Shown: positions 34,651 to 43,507, counted from the stretch's first letter. The stretch: DNA of 64,000 nucleotides from Pseudonocardia abyssalis (GCF_019263705.2 NZ_JADQDK010000001.1:992001-1056000), one strand, 5' to 3'. Made by a program: numbers and translations. The notes: generated from the letters alone by a model not told the origin.

Positions 34651-36104
34651 TGAGTGCTCCGGAGAAGCCGGACCTGGAGAAGAGGTCCGCCGCCGAGCGG
34701 GCGGCCCCGGCGTCGAGCCGCGCGGCCGACTTCGGCATCGACACCACCGCCCGCACCACCGGCCAGGCCGTCGCGGGGTACCTGCGCGGCCTGCGCACCG
34801 GCGAGCTGGGGGCGCTGCCGGCGCTGCTCGGCCTGCTCGCCCTGCTGATCCTGTTCAGCGCGCTGGACTCGACGGGCACGTTCCCCAGCCTGCTCAACAT
34901 CGCGAACCTGCTCCAGCAGGGCGCCGGTCGCACGATCATCGCGATGGGCCTGGTCTTCGTGCTGCTCACCGGCGAGATCGACCTCGCCGCGGGCACGGCG
35001 TCCGGCCTCGCGGCCGCGGTGATGGCGCTGCACCTGGTCAGCGGCGGCAACCTGCTCGGCGGCATGGGCACCACCGTGTTCGTGCTGTTCATGCTGGTCA
35101 TCGTGCTGGCGATCGTGTTGGCGCTGCTGCTGCGGATCTGGGCGGGCGCGGCGCTGAGCGCGGTCGCGCTCGGGCTCATGGTGATCGGCTTCCCGCCGAA
35201 CCCGTGGCTGCAGATGCTCCTGGCCGTGTGCGTCGGGGTCGTGATCGGCTGCATCACCGGGTTCCTGGTGGCCAAGGTCGGGATGCCGTCGTTCGTCGTG
35301 ACCCTGGCGCTGTTCATCGCCTGGCAGGGCATCATCCTGGCGCTGATCGGCGACGGCGGCACGCTCGGCCTGCGCGACCCGGTCATCAACGCCGTCGCCA
35401 ACGGCAACCTGTCGACGGTGGGCAGCTGGGTGCTGTTCGTCGTCGCGGCGGGCGGGTACGCGGCGGTGCTGCTCAACCGGCAGGTCTCGCGCCGCAGGCT
35501 GGGCCTCGTGGCCCAGCCGACCGGGCTGGTCCTGATCAAGGTCGGCGCGGTGGTCCTGCTCGGCGCGGTCGCCACGTTCCTGCTGACGCTCGACCGCTCG
35601 CCGGGGCAGCTCCCGATCATGGGCGTCCCGTACGTCGTGCCGATCGTGCTGGCGTTGCTGGTCGTCGGCACGTTCGTGCTCGACCGCACCCGCTTCGGCC
35701 GCCACGTCTACGCGGTCGGCGGCAACCGGGAGGCGGCGCGGCGGGCCGGTATCGACGTCGTGCGCATCCGGGCGTCGGTGTTCGTGATCGCCTCGGCGTT
35801 CGCGGCGATCGGCGCGATCGTCTACTCGTCGAAGGTCGGGTCGGTCAGCCCTGGTGCGGGTGGTGGCAACACGCTGCTGTTCGCGGTGGGCGCGGCCGTG
35901 ATCGGCGGCACGTCGCTGTTCGGCGGGCGCGGGCGGATCAGCAACGCCGTGATCGGTGGTGCGGTGCTCGCGACCGTCGAGAACGGGCTGGGCCTGCTGC
36001 GCCAGCCCGCCGCCGTGGTGTTCGTCGTCACGGGGCTCGTGCTGCTCCTCGCCGCGTCGGTCGACGTACTCTCCCGTCGTCGCTCGGCGGTCGCCGGCAG
36101 GTGA
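34650..36104 (+). CDS. xylH: Xylose-type ABC transporter permease
   Basis: The 484-residue protein begins with a cytoplasmic tail of about 50 residues and then has the BPD_transp_2/RbsC fold with a dozen helices. LVFVLLTGEIDLAAGTASGLAAAVMA, MPSFVVTLALFIAWQGIILAL and RFGRHVYAVGGNREAARRAGID (the EAA-like coupling loop) are recognisable XylH landmarks. It is longer than typical RbsC-type permeases, as XylH proteins are. Confidence 0.86.
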   Translation: MSAPEKPDLEKRSAAERAAPASSRAADFGIDTTARTTGQAVAGYLRGLRTGELGALPALLGLLALLILFSALDSTGTFPSLLNIANLLQQGAGRTIIAMGLVFVLLTGEIDLAAGTASGLAAAVMALHLVSGGNLLGGMGTTVFVLFMLVIVLAIVLALLLRIWAGAALSAVALGLMVIGFPPNPWLQMLLAVCVGVVIGCITGFLVAKVGMPSFVVTLALFIAWQGIILALIGDGGTLGLRDPVINAVANGNLSTVGSWVLFVVAAGGYAAVLLNRQVSRRRLGLVAQPTGLVLIKVGAVVLLGAVATFLLTLDRSPGQLPIMGVPYVVPIVLALLVVGTFVLDRTRFGRHVYAVGGNREAARRAGIDVVRIRASVFVIASAFAAIGAIVYSSKVGSVSPGAGGGNTLLFAVGAAVIGGTSLFGGRGRISNAVIGGAVLATVENGLGLLRQPAAVVFVVTGLVLLLAASVDVLSRRRSAVAGR

Positions 36105-36126
36105 AGCGGAACCGCACGGAGGCGTG

Positions 36127-37317
36127 GTGAACCGGGCGTGGGTGGGCGACAACGGCGGCGCCTCGTCGGGGGCCCGCCCCGACGAGGCACGCCGCCACAA
36201 CCGCGCCGCGCTGCTGCGCCGCCTGCACGTCGACGGCCCCTGCACGCGGGCCGTCCTGGCCGCGGAGCTGGGGCTCAACCGCAGCACGATCAAGGCCGTC
36301 GTCGACGGGCTCGCGGAGTCCGGCGTCGTCAGCGAGGCCGTCCCGGCCCGCCGGACCGGGGCCGGACGGCCGTCGCTGATGGTGCTGCCGCAGGCCGAGT
36401 CGGCCGTGGTGCTGGCCGTCGACGTCCGCGTGGAGCAGGTCGCGATGTCGATGGTCGGCCTCGGCGGGCAGGTGATCGGGCGGCACAGCTGGAACCTGCG
36501 CCGCGCCACCCGCACGCCGGGTGAGGTGATCACGCACGTCGCGGAGTCGGCACAGCTCCTCGCCGAGGAGCTCGCCGTGACGCCGGCCGGCGCGGGCATC
36601 TCGGTGCCCGGCGTCGTCCGCCGCGACGACGGCTGGGTGCACGAGGCCCCCAACCTCGAGTGGCGCGACATCGCGCTCGGCACGCGGCTCGCGGCCGTCC
36701 TCAAGGTGCCGGTGCAGGTGGCCAACGACGCCGAGATGGGCGCGCTGGCCGAGCACGTGCGGGGCATCGCGCGCGACGTCGCCGACCTCGTCTACATCTC
36801 GGCGGACACGGGCGTCGGCGGCGGCGTGATCTCCGAGGGCCGCCCCCTGCGCGGCACCCGCGGCTACGTCGGCGAGCTCGGGCACCTCGTCGTGCGGCCG
36901 GGCGGGCGGCCCTGCTACTGCGGGTCGCGCGGCTGCTGGGAGACCGAGGTGGGGGAGCGCGCGCTGTGCCGGGCGCTCGGGATGCCCGAGGACACCCCGC
37001 GCGGGGTCGTCGTCGCGGAGCTGAGGTCGCTGGAGACCGCCCCGGTGCCCGGGCCGCTCGACGAGTTCGCCGAGTGGCTCGCGACCGGGCTCGTCACCGT
37101 CGTCAACATGATGGCGCCGGAGCTGGTGGTGCTCGGTGACCTGTTCACCGCGCTGCCGCCCGGCGTCGTCGACCACGTCCGTGACCTGGTGCACGAGCGG
37201 AGCCTGGTGAGCCGGGCCGTCGGCGGGACGCGGATCGAGACCAGCCCGCTCGGGCGCGACGCGAAGCTCGTCGGCGCCGCGGAGCTCGCCTTCGAGCCGG
37301 TGCTCGGGGCGGTGTGA
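36127..37317 (+). CDS. ROK-family transcriptional repressor (XylR-like)
   Basis: The 396-residue protein has an N-terminal winged helix-turn-helix (NRAALLRRLHVDGPCTRAVLAAELGLNRSTI, residues ~25-60) and a ROK sugar-kinase-like domain. The zinc motif is CYCGSRGCWE (~265) and phosphate-loop-like SADTGVGGG precedes it. ROK repressors near ABC sugar genes normally respond to the transported sugar, so it probably controls the xylFGH-type genes. The start GTG at 36127 follows GGAGG. Confidence 0.85.
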   Translation: MNRAWVGDNGGASSGARPDEARRHNRAALLRRLHVDGPCTRAVLAAELGLNRSTIKAVVDGLAESGVVSEAVPARRTGAGRPSLMVLPQAESAVVLAVDVRVEQVAMSMVGLGGQVIGRHSWNLRRATRTPGEVITHVAESAQLLAEELAVTPAGAGISVPGVVRRDDGWVHEAPNLEWRDIALGTRLAAVLKVPVQVANDAEMGALAEHVRGIARDVADLVYISADTGVGGGVISEGRPLRGTRGYVGELGHLVVRPGGRPCYCGSRGCWETEVGERALCRALGMPEDTPRGVVVAELRSLETAPVPGPLDEFAEWLATGLVTVVNMMAPELVVLGDLFTALPPGVVDHVRDLVHERSLVSRAVGGTRIETSPLGRDAKLVGAAELAFEPVLGAV

Positions 37318-37321
37318 GGGC

Positions 37322-37639
37322 CTACGACCGCTCGACCTGCAGGCCGACGTCGCGACCCGCGATCGTGTCGACGCGCACGAGCAGGCCGCCGACCTCCGCG
37401 CTCTCGCCGGGGGAGAGGTCGGCGGACTCGCCGCGGGCCGTGACGGTGACGGCGTCCGGTGTGATCGGGGCGACGCGCAGGTCGCGCTCGAACGGACCGA
37501 TCTCGATCTCGACGGTCTGTTCGCCGCTCAGCGAGACGGTGCAGACGCCGTTGACGCAGCTGCTGCTCCGCGAGGTGCCGGTGCAGGCGGGCAGCGTGAG
37601 GACGGCGAGCAGGACGAGGGCGGGGATGCGGGCGCGCAC
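37322..37639 (-). CDS. Small lipoprotein, unknown function
   Basis: The 105-residue product has a lipoprotein signal (RIPALVLLAVLTLPAC, Cys ~18) and a second Cys pair in SSSCVNGVCTVSLSG. The remaining sequence looks beta-rich (EQTVEIEIGPFERDLRVAPI). No family is recognised. GTG at 37639 is preceded by GGAG at 6 bases and begins the signal peptide directly. The gene is convergent with the ROK gene (4 bases between). Confidence 0.65.
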   Translation of the reverse strand: MRARIPALVLLAVLTLPACTGTSRSSSCVNGVCTVSLSGEQTVEIEIGPFERDLRVAPITPDAVTVTARGESADLSPGESAEVGGLLVRVDTIAGRDVGLQVERS

Positions 37640-37725
37640 AGGAGGCTCCGAGGTGGTCGGGTCGGGGCCCCAGTCTCGCCGACGGCGGCGGGAGGGGTCC
37701 CGGTCGCGTACAGTCCGGTCCGACC

Positions 37726-37812
37726 CGCGGGAGCCCACGATCCGAGGCTGAGAGGGCGGCAGGCGGCCGTCGACCGTTCGAACCTGACCCGGTTAGCACC
37801 GGCGTAGGGAGG
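37726..37812 (+). ncRNA. TPP riboswitch (THI element)
   Basis: The RNA carries the THI-box landmarks in order: CTGAGA at 37748-37753 following the P1/P2 region GGGAGCCC, then GAACCTGACCCGGTTAGCAC and GGCGTAGGGA at about 37780-37810. It ends eight bases before the ATG of thiY. The GGGAGGA of the riboswitch 3' end also contains the ribosome site, so TPP binding likely blocks translation initiation. Confidence 0.93.
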
Positions 37813-37818
37813 ACCGTC

Positions 37819-38823
37819 ATGGCCCGTACACGCTTGTTCGCCGTGCTCGTCGCGGTACTGAGTCTCGTCCTCGCCGGGTGTTCCGGCGGGTCCGGCGACC
37901 GCACGATCCGGATCGCGCTGGACTGGACGCCCAACACCAACCACACCGGCCTCTACGTCGCGCAGGTGCAGGGCTGGTTCGCCGACGCCGGGCTCGACGT
38001 CGAGTTCCTGCCGTACAACTCGACGTCGCCGGACACGCTGGTGTCCTCCGGCGCCGCGGAGTTCGGCATCTCCTTCCAGGACTCGTTCACCTTCTCCAAG
38101 GCCGCGGGTGCCGACATCACGTCGGTGATGGCGGTCCTGCAGCACTGGGGCACCGAGATCGCGGTGCGCGCCGACCGGGCCGACATCGTCAGCCCCGCCG
38201 ACCTCGACGGGGCGACCTACGGCGGGTTCGGCGGGCCCGGTGAGGTGCCGAAGATGCAGGCCGTGATCCGCGACGCGGGTGGTACGGGCGACTTCGAGAC
38301 CGTCGTGCTCGGGACGTCGGCCTACGAGGCGCTGTACTCCGGTGACGTGGACTTCACCGAGCCGTTCGTCGCGTGGGAGGGCATCGAGGCCGACCTGCGC
38401 GGCGAGCCGCTCAAGACGTTCGCCTACACCGACTACGGCTTCCCGGACGCCTACAGCGTCGTCCTGATCGGGAACTCGCCGTGGCTGACGGAGAACCCCG
38501 ACGACGCCCGCGCGTTCGTCCAGGCCGCGCAGCGCGGGTACGAGCTCGCCGCCGACGACCCGGCCCGCGGTGCGCAGCTGCTGATGGACGCGAACCCGGG
38601 CTTCTTCACCGAGCCCGAACTCGTGACGCGCAGCCAGGACATGCTCGCCGCGGAGTACCTGCGCGACGAGTCCGGGGCCGTGGGTCCGCAGACGCTGGAG
38701 CGGTGGAGCGGGTACTCGGGTTTCGTCGTCGACTCGGGGGTGCTGACCGGGCCGGACGGGGCCCCGGTCACCGGGCGCCCGGACTTCTCGACGTGGTTCA
38801 CCAACGACTACCTGGCGCCGTGA
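37819..38823 (+). CDS. thiY: Thiamin-precursor (HMP) ABC binding lipoprotein, ThiY-like
   Basis: The 334-residue lipoprotein (lipobox LAGC, ~21) is an NMT1/THI5-domain binding protein. IRIALDWTPNTNHTGLYVAQVQGWFADAGL is the diagnostic N-terminal strand-helix, followed by SFQDSFTFSKAAGADITSVMAVLQHWG. Members bind formylaminopyrimidine or HMP, the pyrimidine half of thiamin. It is directly behind the TPP riboswitch and overlaps the permease gene by GTGA, giving a thiYXZ operon. Confidence 0.9.
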   Translation: MARTRLFAVLVAVLSLVLAGCSGGSGDRTIRIALDWTPNTNHTGLYVAQVQGWFADAGLDVEFLPYNSTSPDTLVSSGAAEFGISFQDSFTFSKAAGADITSVMAVLQHWGTEIAVRADRADIVSPADLDGATYGGFGGPGEVPKMQAVIRDAGGTGDFETVVLGTSAYEALYSGDVDFTEPFVAWEGIEADLRGEPLKTFAYTDYGFPDAYSVVLIGNSPWLTENPDDARAFVQAAQRGYELAADDPARGAQLLMDANPGFFTEPELVTRSQDMLAAEYLRDESGAVGPQTLERWSGYSGFVVDSGVLTGPDGAPVTGRPDFSTWFTNDYLAP

Positions 38824-39659
38824 CGCTCGCCGCGGAACGCCCGGCGACCGCGACTCGGGGGCGGGAGAACAGCGACTCGCGGGCGGGGAAGCAGCGACTC
38901 GCGGGGAGGGTGGGGCCGGCGCTGCTCGTCGTCGTCGGGCTGCTCGTCGCCTGGCAGGTCGGGGTCGAGATGTCCGGGGTGCGGCCGCAGGTGCTGCCCT
39001 CGCCGCTGCGGGTCGTCGAGCAGGGGTGGGTGTTCCGCCGACAGCTCTGGGCCAACACCGTCCCCACGCTGCAGGCCACGGCCGTCGGGTTCACGGTCTC
39101 GCTCGCGCTCGCGTGGGGGCTCGCGATCGTCGTCGACTTCTCGCCGTGGCTGCGCCGGGCCCTGACCCCGCTGCTCGTGGCGTCACAGACGCTGCCGATC
39201 ATCGCGATCGCGCCGCTGCTGATCATCTGGCTCGGGTTCGGGCTGGCCCCGAAGGTCGTCGTGATCGCCCTCGTCACGTTCTTCCCGATGACGGTCGGGC
39301 TGATCGAGGGGTTCGCGTCGACGCCGCGACAGGCCACCAGTCTGCTGCGCAGCATGGGGGCGTCGCGCTGGGCGCAGTTCCGCTACGTGCGGCTGCCGGG
39401 GGCGATGCCGCGGTTCTTCACCTCGCTGCGCATCGGCATCACCTACGCCGTGACGGGCGCGATCTTCGCCGAGTACGTCGGCGCGACGGCCGGGCTCGGG
39501 ATCTTCATGAGCGTGCAGAAGAACTCCTTCCGCACCGACCTCGTCCTGGCCGCCGTCGTCGTGACGGCGCTGCTGAGCGTCGCGCTGTTCGGGCTGACGT
39601 TCCTGGTGCAGCGCGCGGTGGCCCCGTGGAGCCGGGATGAGGGGAGCCGGGATGGGTGA
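38820..39659 (+). CDS. thiX: Thiamin-precursor ABC permease, ThiX-like
   Basis: The 279-residue permease has about six helices and the EAA loop ATSLLRSMGASRWAQFRYVRLPGAMPRFFTSLRIG (residues ~155-190), typical of ThiX/SsuC permeases. GTG at 38820 overlaps the thiY stop. The first ~30 residues are coded by a 22-bp tandem repeat read in all three frames (RGRENSDSRAGKQRLAGRV), so they are probably a recent insertion. An in-frame GTG at 38910 would give a protein without the repeat tail. Confidence 0.85.
   Translation: MTLAAERPATATRGRENSDSRAGKQRLAGRVGPALLVVVGLLVAWQVGVEMSGVRPQVLPSPLRVVEQGWVFRRQLWANTVPTLQATAVGFTVSLALAWGLAIVVDFSPWLRRALTPLLVASQTLPIIAIAPLLIIWLGFGLAPKVVVIALVTFFPMTVGLIEGFASTPRQATSLLRSMGASRWAQFRYVRLPGAMPRFFTSLRIGITYAVTGAIFAEYVGATAGLGIFMSVQKNSFRTDLVLAAVVVTALLSVALFGLTFLVQRAVAPWSRDEGSRDG
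38851..38916 (+). repeat. 22-bp tandem repeat inside thiX 5' end
   Basis: Three copies start with CGACTCG at 38851, 38873 and 38895, a period of exactly 22 bp; the second copy is CGACTCGCGGGCGGGGAAGC followed by AG. The first differs at four or five positions and the third decays after 11 bases. The period equals that of the arrays at 29601-29926, but the sequence is unrelated. Confidence 0.75.
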
Positions 39660-40389
39660 GGCCAAGGTGCAGGTCGACGACGTGCACCTCGCGTTCCCCG
39701 GTCTGCCGGTCCTCGACGGCGTCTCCTTCGACGTCGCGCCGGGGGAGTTCGTGTCGCTGATCGGACCCAGCGGCTGCGGCAAGTCGACCCTGTTCGACGT
39801 GGTCGCGGGCCTGCACCGGCCGGACGCGGGGCGCGTCGTCGTCGACGGGGAGGACGCGACCGGCCGCGTCGACCCGTTCGCCTACATGCCGCAGCAGGAC
39901 CTGCTGTTCCCGTGGCGCACGGTGCTCGACAACACCGCGCTCGGCCTGGAGGTCGCCGGCGTGCCGCGGCGCGAGGCCCGGCGGCGGGCGGGGGAGCTGT
40001 TCGCCCCGTTCGGGCTGGCCGGGTTCGAGCAGGCCCGGCCCGCCGAGCTGTCGGGCGGGATGCGGCAGCGCGCGGCCCTGCTGCGCACCGTCGTGCAGGA
40101 CCGCGCGGTCCTGCTGCTCGACGAGCCGTTCGGCGCGCTCGACTCGCTGACCCGCGCCGACCTGCAGACCTGGCTCGACGACGTGCGCGCCGGCTTCGGC
40201 TGGACCGTCCTGCTGATCACCCACGACATCCGCGAGGCCGTACGCCTGTCCGACCGCGTGGTGGTGCTGGGCCCGCGGCCGACCCGCGTGCGGCGCGAGG
40301 TCGCGGTGGACCTGCCGCGTCCGCGCGCGGTCACCTCACCCGCGTTCGGGGCGCTGGAGGCGGAGCTGCTGGCGGTCCTGCGGGAGTGA
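39652..40389 (+). CDS. thiZ: Thiamin-precursor ABC ATPase, ThiZ-like
   Basis: The 245-residue ATPase has Walker A GPSGCGKST (~41), the Q-loop YMPQQDLLFPWRTVLDN, signature ELSGGMRQRAALLRT, Walker B AVLLLDEPFGALDS and the H-loop ITHDIREA. This nitrate/sulfonate/HMP-type ATPase overlaps the permease by 8 bases. ATG 39652 follows GGGGAG. With thiY and thiX it forms the pyrimidine importer under TPP control. Confidence 0.9.
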   Translation: MGEAKVQVDDVHLAFPGLPVLDGVSFDVAPGEFVSLIGPSGCGKSTLFDVVAGLHRPDAGRVVVDGEDATGRVDPFAYMPQQDLLFPWRTVLDNTALGLEVAGVPRREARRRAGELFAPFGLAGFEQARPAELSGGMRQRAALLRTVVQDRAVLLLDEPFGALDSLTRADLQTWLDDVRAGFGWTVLLITHDIREAVRLSDRVVVLGPRPTRVRREVAVDLPRPRAVTSPAFGALEAELLAVLRE

Positions 40390-40390
40390 G

Positions 40391-41161
40391 CTAGGCGCTG
40401 AGCCCCAGGCGCTGCGGGGTGTGGACGTCGGCGAGGTCGGCGGCCACGGCGCGGGTGTCGGGGTGGTCGGGGCCGAGCAGGTCGGTGCAGTCGGCGAGGG
40501 CCCGCTCCAGCTCCGCGACGGCCTCGGTGACGCGGCCGAGCACCGCGTGGCAGGTCGCCAGCGTGGTCCGGACCGTGATCGTGTGCAGGTGGCGCGAGCC
40601 GAGGGCGAAGTCGGCGTCGCGCAGCGCCGACTCCAGCACGGTGACGGCGGCGGTGGTGTGGCCGCCCGCGGCCTGGGCGAGGGCCAGACCGGTGCGGGCG
40701 GCGAGGGTCCGGGTGTCGGCGGGGCCCAGGTCGCGACGGCGGACGTCGGCGACGAACGCGGACAGCTCGATCGCCTCCCCGTGCCGCCCGGCCAACCGGT
40801 ACGCCGTGGCCAGCGCGTCCTGCGCGTCGACGGTGCGGGCGTCGTCGGGGCCGAGCAGGCGGGTGCGGACGTCGACCGCGGTGCGCATGAGGTCGATCGC
40901 CTCGCGGGGCCGGTCGGCCGCCGCGGTGGCGACGGCGAGGTTGCCCTCGGCGACGAGCGTGTCGGGGTGGTCGTCGCCGAGCAGCGCGCGACAGGCCACG
41001 ACCGTGGGCGTCAGCAGGCGCACGGCACCGTCGGGATCGGCGTCGGCGAGGCGGTCGGCCGCCTCGGCGTTGCGGGCGGCGAGCGCCGCGACCCGCTCCG
41101 CGCGGGTGCCGTGCCGCGGCGTCGAGTTGCCGCGGTCCTCCTTGCGGTTCCACCAGGCCAT
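40391..41161 (-). CDS. Tetratricopeptide-repeat protein
   Basis: The 256-residue product is built from TPR_10/TPR_12-type 42-residue repeats; each has a variant of LLGPDDARTVDAQDALATAYRLAGR (for example LLGDDHPDTLVAEGNLAVATAAADR and LGPADTRTLAARTGLALAQAAGG). Five units cover residues ~50-250. These kinesin-light-chain-like repeats bind partner proteins; no partner is evident. Its stop is next to the thiZ stop (convergent). Confidence 0.78.
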   Translation of the reverse strand: MAWWNRKEDRGNSTPRHGTRAERVAALAARNAEAADRLADADPDGAVRLLTPTVVACRALLGDDHPDTLVAEGNLAVATAAADRPREAIDLMRTAVDVRTRLLGPDDARTVDAQDALATAYRLAGRHGEAIELSAFVADVRRRDLGPADTRTLAARTGLALAQAAGGHTTAAVTVLESALRDADFALGSRHLHTITVRTTLATCHAVLGRVTEAVAELERALADCTDLLGPDHPDTRAVAADLADVHTPQRLGLSA

Positions 41162-41287
41162 GTCACGGAACGTATCGAGAACCCCGGTCGATCGTCCACC
41201 GGTGTGACCGCGATGTGGGACATTCGGCCGAATTCTCACCGCCGGTGAGAGTCCGCTCACCCCGTGGTGTCGCCGTAGGATCGCGGC

Positions 41288-41524
41288 GTGCGACTGACGC
41301 GCAGCGCCCGCAAGCACGGGTTCACCGCCGACGAGGTCCGTCGTGTGCTCGACGCGCCGCTGCGGTCGGTGCCGCAGCCCGATCCTGGCGGCGGGGTCGT
41401 GCTGCACATCGGGCTCACCGACGACCGCGACCTCGTCGAGGTCGTCGTCGCCGACGGCGACCCGCCGGTCGTGCTGCACGCCATGCGGCTGCGCCCGTCG
41501 AACTACCACCACCTCACGGGCTGA
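41288..41524 (+). CDS. Small basic protein, possible RelE/BrnT-like toxin
   Basis: The 78-residue product starts MRLTRSARKHGFTADEVRRVLDAPL and has a beta-rich centre (VVLHIGLTDDRDLVEVVVADG) ending PSNYHHLTG. The arrangement of a short N-terminal helix and a compact sheet recalls BrnT/RelE-type or DUF4258-like small proteins, but I cannot confirm it. No antitoxin gene is next to it. GTG at 41288. Its end overlaps the convergent membrane-protein gene by 11 bases. Confidence 0.55.
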   Translation: MRLTRSARKHGFTADEVRRVLDAPLRSVPQPDPGGGVVLHIGLTDDRDLVEVVVADGDPPVVLHAMRLRPSNYHHLTG

Positions 41525-41894
41525 CGCTGCGGCGGAGCACGGCCCGCGTCACGCCGCCGACCAGCGCCGTGCCGACGAGGGTGCCGACCAGCACCGCGAG
41601 CGCCCCGACCGGCCACAGGCCACTGCTGTCGTAGGACGCCGCGGTGAGCGACCACGCCGCCGTGAACGCCACCGGCACGACGGGCACGACGATCCACAGC
41701 GGGAGCCGGACCGCGGCGGCGACGGTGAGGGCCACCAGGCACACCGCGCACCCGATCACCTGCCAGGCCTCGTACGGCCCGCTCGCGACGCCGGTGACCG
41801 CGTCGATCCGGTAGGTCCGGTCCCAGGCCAGCCAGACCCACCAGCAGGCCGCGGCCGCCACGGCGAGGACGGCGGTGCCCCCGGGCCGGTTCAC
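41514..41894 (-). CDS. Small membrane protein
   Basis: The 126-residue product has three to four hydrophobic helices (TAVLAVAAAACWWVWLAW, WQVIGCAVCLVALTVAAAV, LWIVVPVVPVAFTAAWSL and VGALAVLVGTLVGTALVGG). No family is recognised. Its GTG overlaps the stop of the CocE-type hydrolase gene (GTGA), so the two are translationally coupled. Confidence 0.65.
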   Translation of the reverse strand: MNRPGGTAVLAVAAAACWWVWLAWDRTYRIDAVTGVASGPYEAWQVIGCAVCLVALTVAAAVRLPLWIVVPVVPVAFTAAWSLTAASYDSSGLWPVGALAVLVGTLVGTALVGGVTRAVLRRSVSP

Positions 41895-43507
41895 GAGGTG
41901 ACCGGCAGGGTGAGCCGGGCTCCGCCGAGGGTGTGCACGCTCGGTACCAGCCGCGACGACTCCGCGGCCGGTTCCCCGGTGCCGAGGTTGCGCGCGAACC
42001 GCGGGTGCGACCCGCCCGCCACCAGCAGCCGCAGCCGGTGCCCGGCGGCGAACCGGTGCGCACACGCGTCGAGCACCAGCCGGACCGGGCCGGACCCGCG
42101 GTCGGGATCCAGGCGCAGCAGCACGTCGGTGACGTTGCGGGAGCGGCCGCGGGCGTCGACGTCGCAGAGGCGGACGAACACGTCGGCGTACGGGTTGTCG
42201 GTGCTGTGGACGAGCTCCACGGTCGGCTCCCCGACGACCTCCAGGTCGGCACCCAACGGCTCCCCGGTGAACACGACGACGTCGGACCGGGCCTCCAGCG
42301 CCGCATTGTCCTGCACCCCGGCGCCCGCGGTGAGGAGCCGGCCGCCGACCGTCGGGGTCGGGTCGGCGGGGTCGTAGCGGAAGCGGGTGGCGGGGGCGGG
42401 GACGTCGGCGCCGTCGGGGAGCAGCGCGTTCCCGGCCGCGGCGTGCCAGACCCGTTCCGCGGTCGGGGGCGGCCACTCCGGCAGGTCGCGCCACTCGCCC
42501 GCCCCCGTGACGTGGACGCGCACGGGGGAGGGGCGGGTGCCGACGCCGGCGAGGTGCTCGTCGAGCCAGCCCAGTGTCTCCTGTGCCACCTCGCGCGAGA
42601 CCCCGGCCTGCAGGTGCGTCCAGGGTCCGACGGTCAGCGCGACCTCGGCGCCGCGGCCGCGCAGCGTGGCGTACTGCAGCAGCGTCTGGTCCAGGAACAG
42701 GTCCTGCCAGCCGCCGATCAGCAGCACCGGCGCGGCGGCGTTGTCCAGCGCGGTGGTGACGCGGCGCGCGTCCCAGAACGGGTCGGTGCGGTCGGGGTGC
42801 GAGGCCCAGCCGCGGTACCAGGCCGCGCCGCCGTGCAGCACCGGCTCCGCGGCGTCGACCAGGGGGAGGCCGGCGTACGCCCGGGTCATCGCCCGGCGCC
42901 CGGTGACGTTGCGGGCCAGGCGTCGCAACAGCCCGCCGTCCTCCTGCGTCGCCATCATCGCGCTCCAGCCCAGGAAGTCGTTGAGGGTGAACGCGCCGCG
43001 ACCGTGCGTCACCTCCGCGAAGTCGTGCGGCCCGACGACCACGACCGACGCCTTCAGCTCGGGCGGCGGGTCGGTCATCAGCGCCCACTGCGTCCAGCCC
43101 AGGTAGGACAGCCCCATGGTGGCGAGCCGGCCGTCGAACCAGGCCTGCGTGCGCAGCCAGGCGACGGTGTCGAGCCCGTCGTCGACCTCGTTCACCATCG
43201 GCTCGAACACCCCGCCCGAGCCGAACGTGCCGCGGCAGCTCTGCACGAGCACGTGGTAGCCGCGGGCGGCGAGCGTGCGGGCCGACACGACGTCGAGTGG
43301 GGAGTCGCGGCCGTACGGCGTGCGCACCAGCACCGTGCCCAGCGGGTACCCGGTATCGGGTGCGAAGTGGGTCGCGAGCAGGACGACGCCGTCGCGGACC
43401 GGGACCCGCTCGGTGCCGACGGTGTACCCGGTGCGCGCGCCGGGCAGGCCCAGCGCGCGGGTGGCGAGGCGGTCGACGGTGCGGGCGACGGGACCGGGGG
43501 CGTTCAT
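41891..43507 (-). CDS. CocE/NonD-family hydrolase (X-Pro dipeptidyl-peptidase fold)
   Basis: The 538-residue protein has an alpha/beta hydrolase domain with the nucleophile Ser134 in GLSYLG, the preceding YGRDSPLDVVSARTLAARGYHVLVQ (oxyanion side), and a C-terminal galactose-binding-like jelly roll (residues ~330-530, DLEVVGEPTVELVHSTDNPYADVFVRLCDVD). Family members cleave acyl esters such as cocaine or acylated antibiotics, or X-Pro peptides. The substrate is unknown. It is divergent from an ABC ATPase gene. Confidence 0.83.
   Translation of the reverse strand: MNAPGPVARTVDRLATRALGLPGARTGYTVGTERVPVRDGVVLLATHFAPDTGYPLGTVLVRTPYGRDSPLDVVSARTLAARGYHVLVQSCRGTFGSGGVFEPMVNEVDDGLDTVAWLRTQAWFDGRLATMGLSYLGWTQWALMTDPPPELKASVVVVGPHDFAEVTHGRGAFTLNDFLGWSAMMATQEDGGLLRRLARNVTGRRAMTRAYAGLPLVDAAEPVLHGGAAWYRGWASHPDRTDPFWDARRVTTALDNAAAPVLLIGGWQDLFLDQTLLQYATLRGRGAEVALTVGPWTHLQAGVSREVAQETLGWLDEHLAGVGTRPSPVRVHVTGAGEWRDLPEWPPPTAERVWHAAAGNALLPDGADVPAPATRFRYDPADPTPTVGGRLLTAGAGVQDNAALEARSDVVVFTGEPLGADLEVVGEPTVELVHSTDNPYADVFVRLCDVDARGRSRNVTDVLLRLDPDRGSGPVRLVLDACAHRFAAGHRLRLLVAGGSHPRFARNLGTGEPAAESSRLVPSVHTLGGARLTLPVTS

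Noticed and set aside
37774..37790. tRNA T-loop-like GTTCGAACC
   Set aside because: The sequence is part of the TPP riboswitch; there is no acceptor stem or anticodon arm around it. No tRNA or rRNA gene was found anywhere in the window.
41232..41262. FMN riboswitch-like sequence (AATTCTCACCGCCGGTGAGA)
   Set aside because: A few bases resemble the conserved RFN core, but the paired GCGG/CCGC core and the other helices are absent and the downstream gene is unrelated to riboflavin. It is just a 7-bp hairpin TCTCACC/GGTGAGA.
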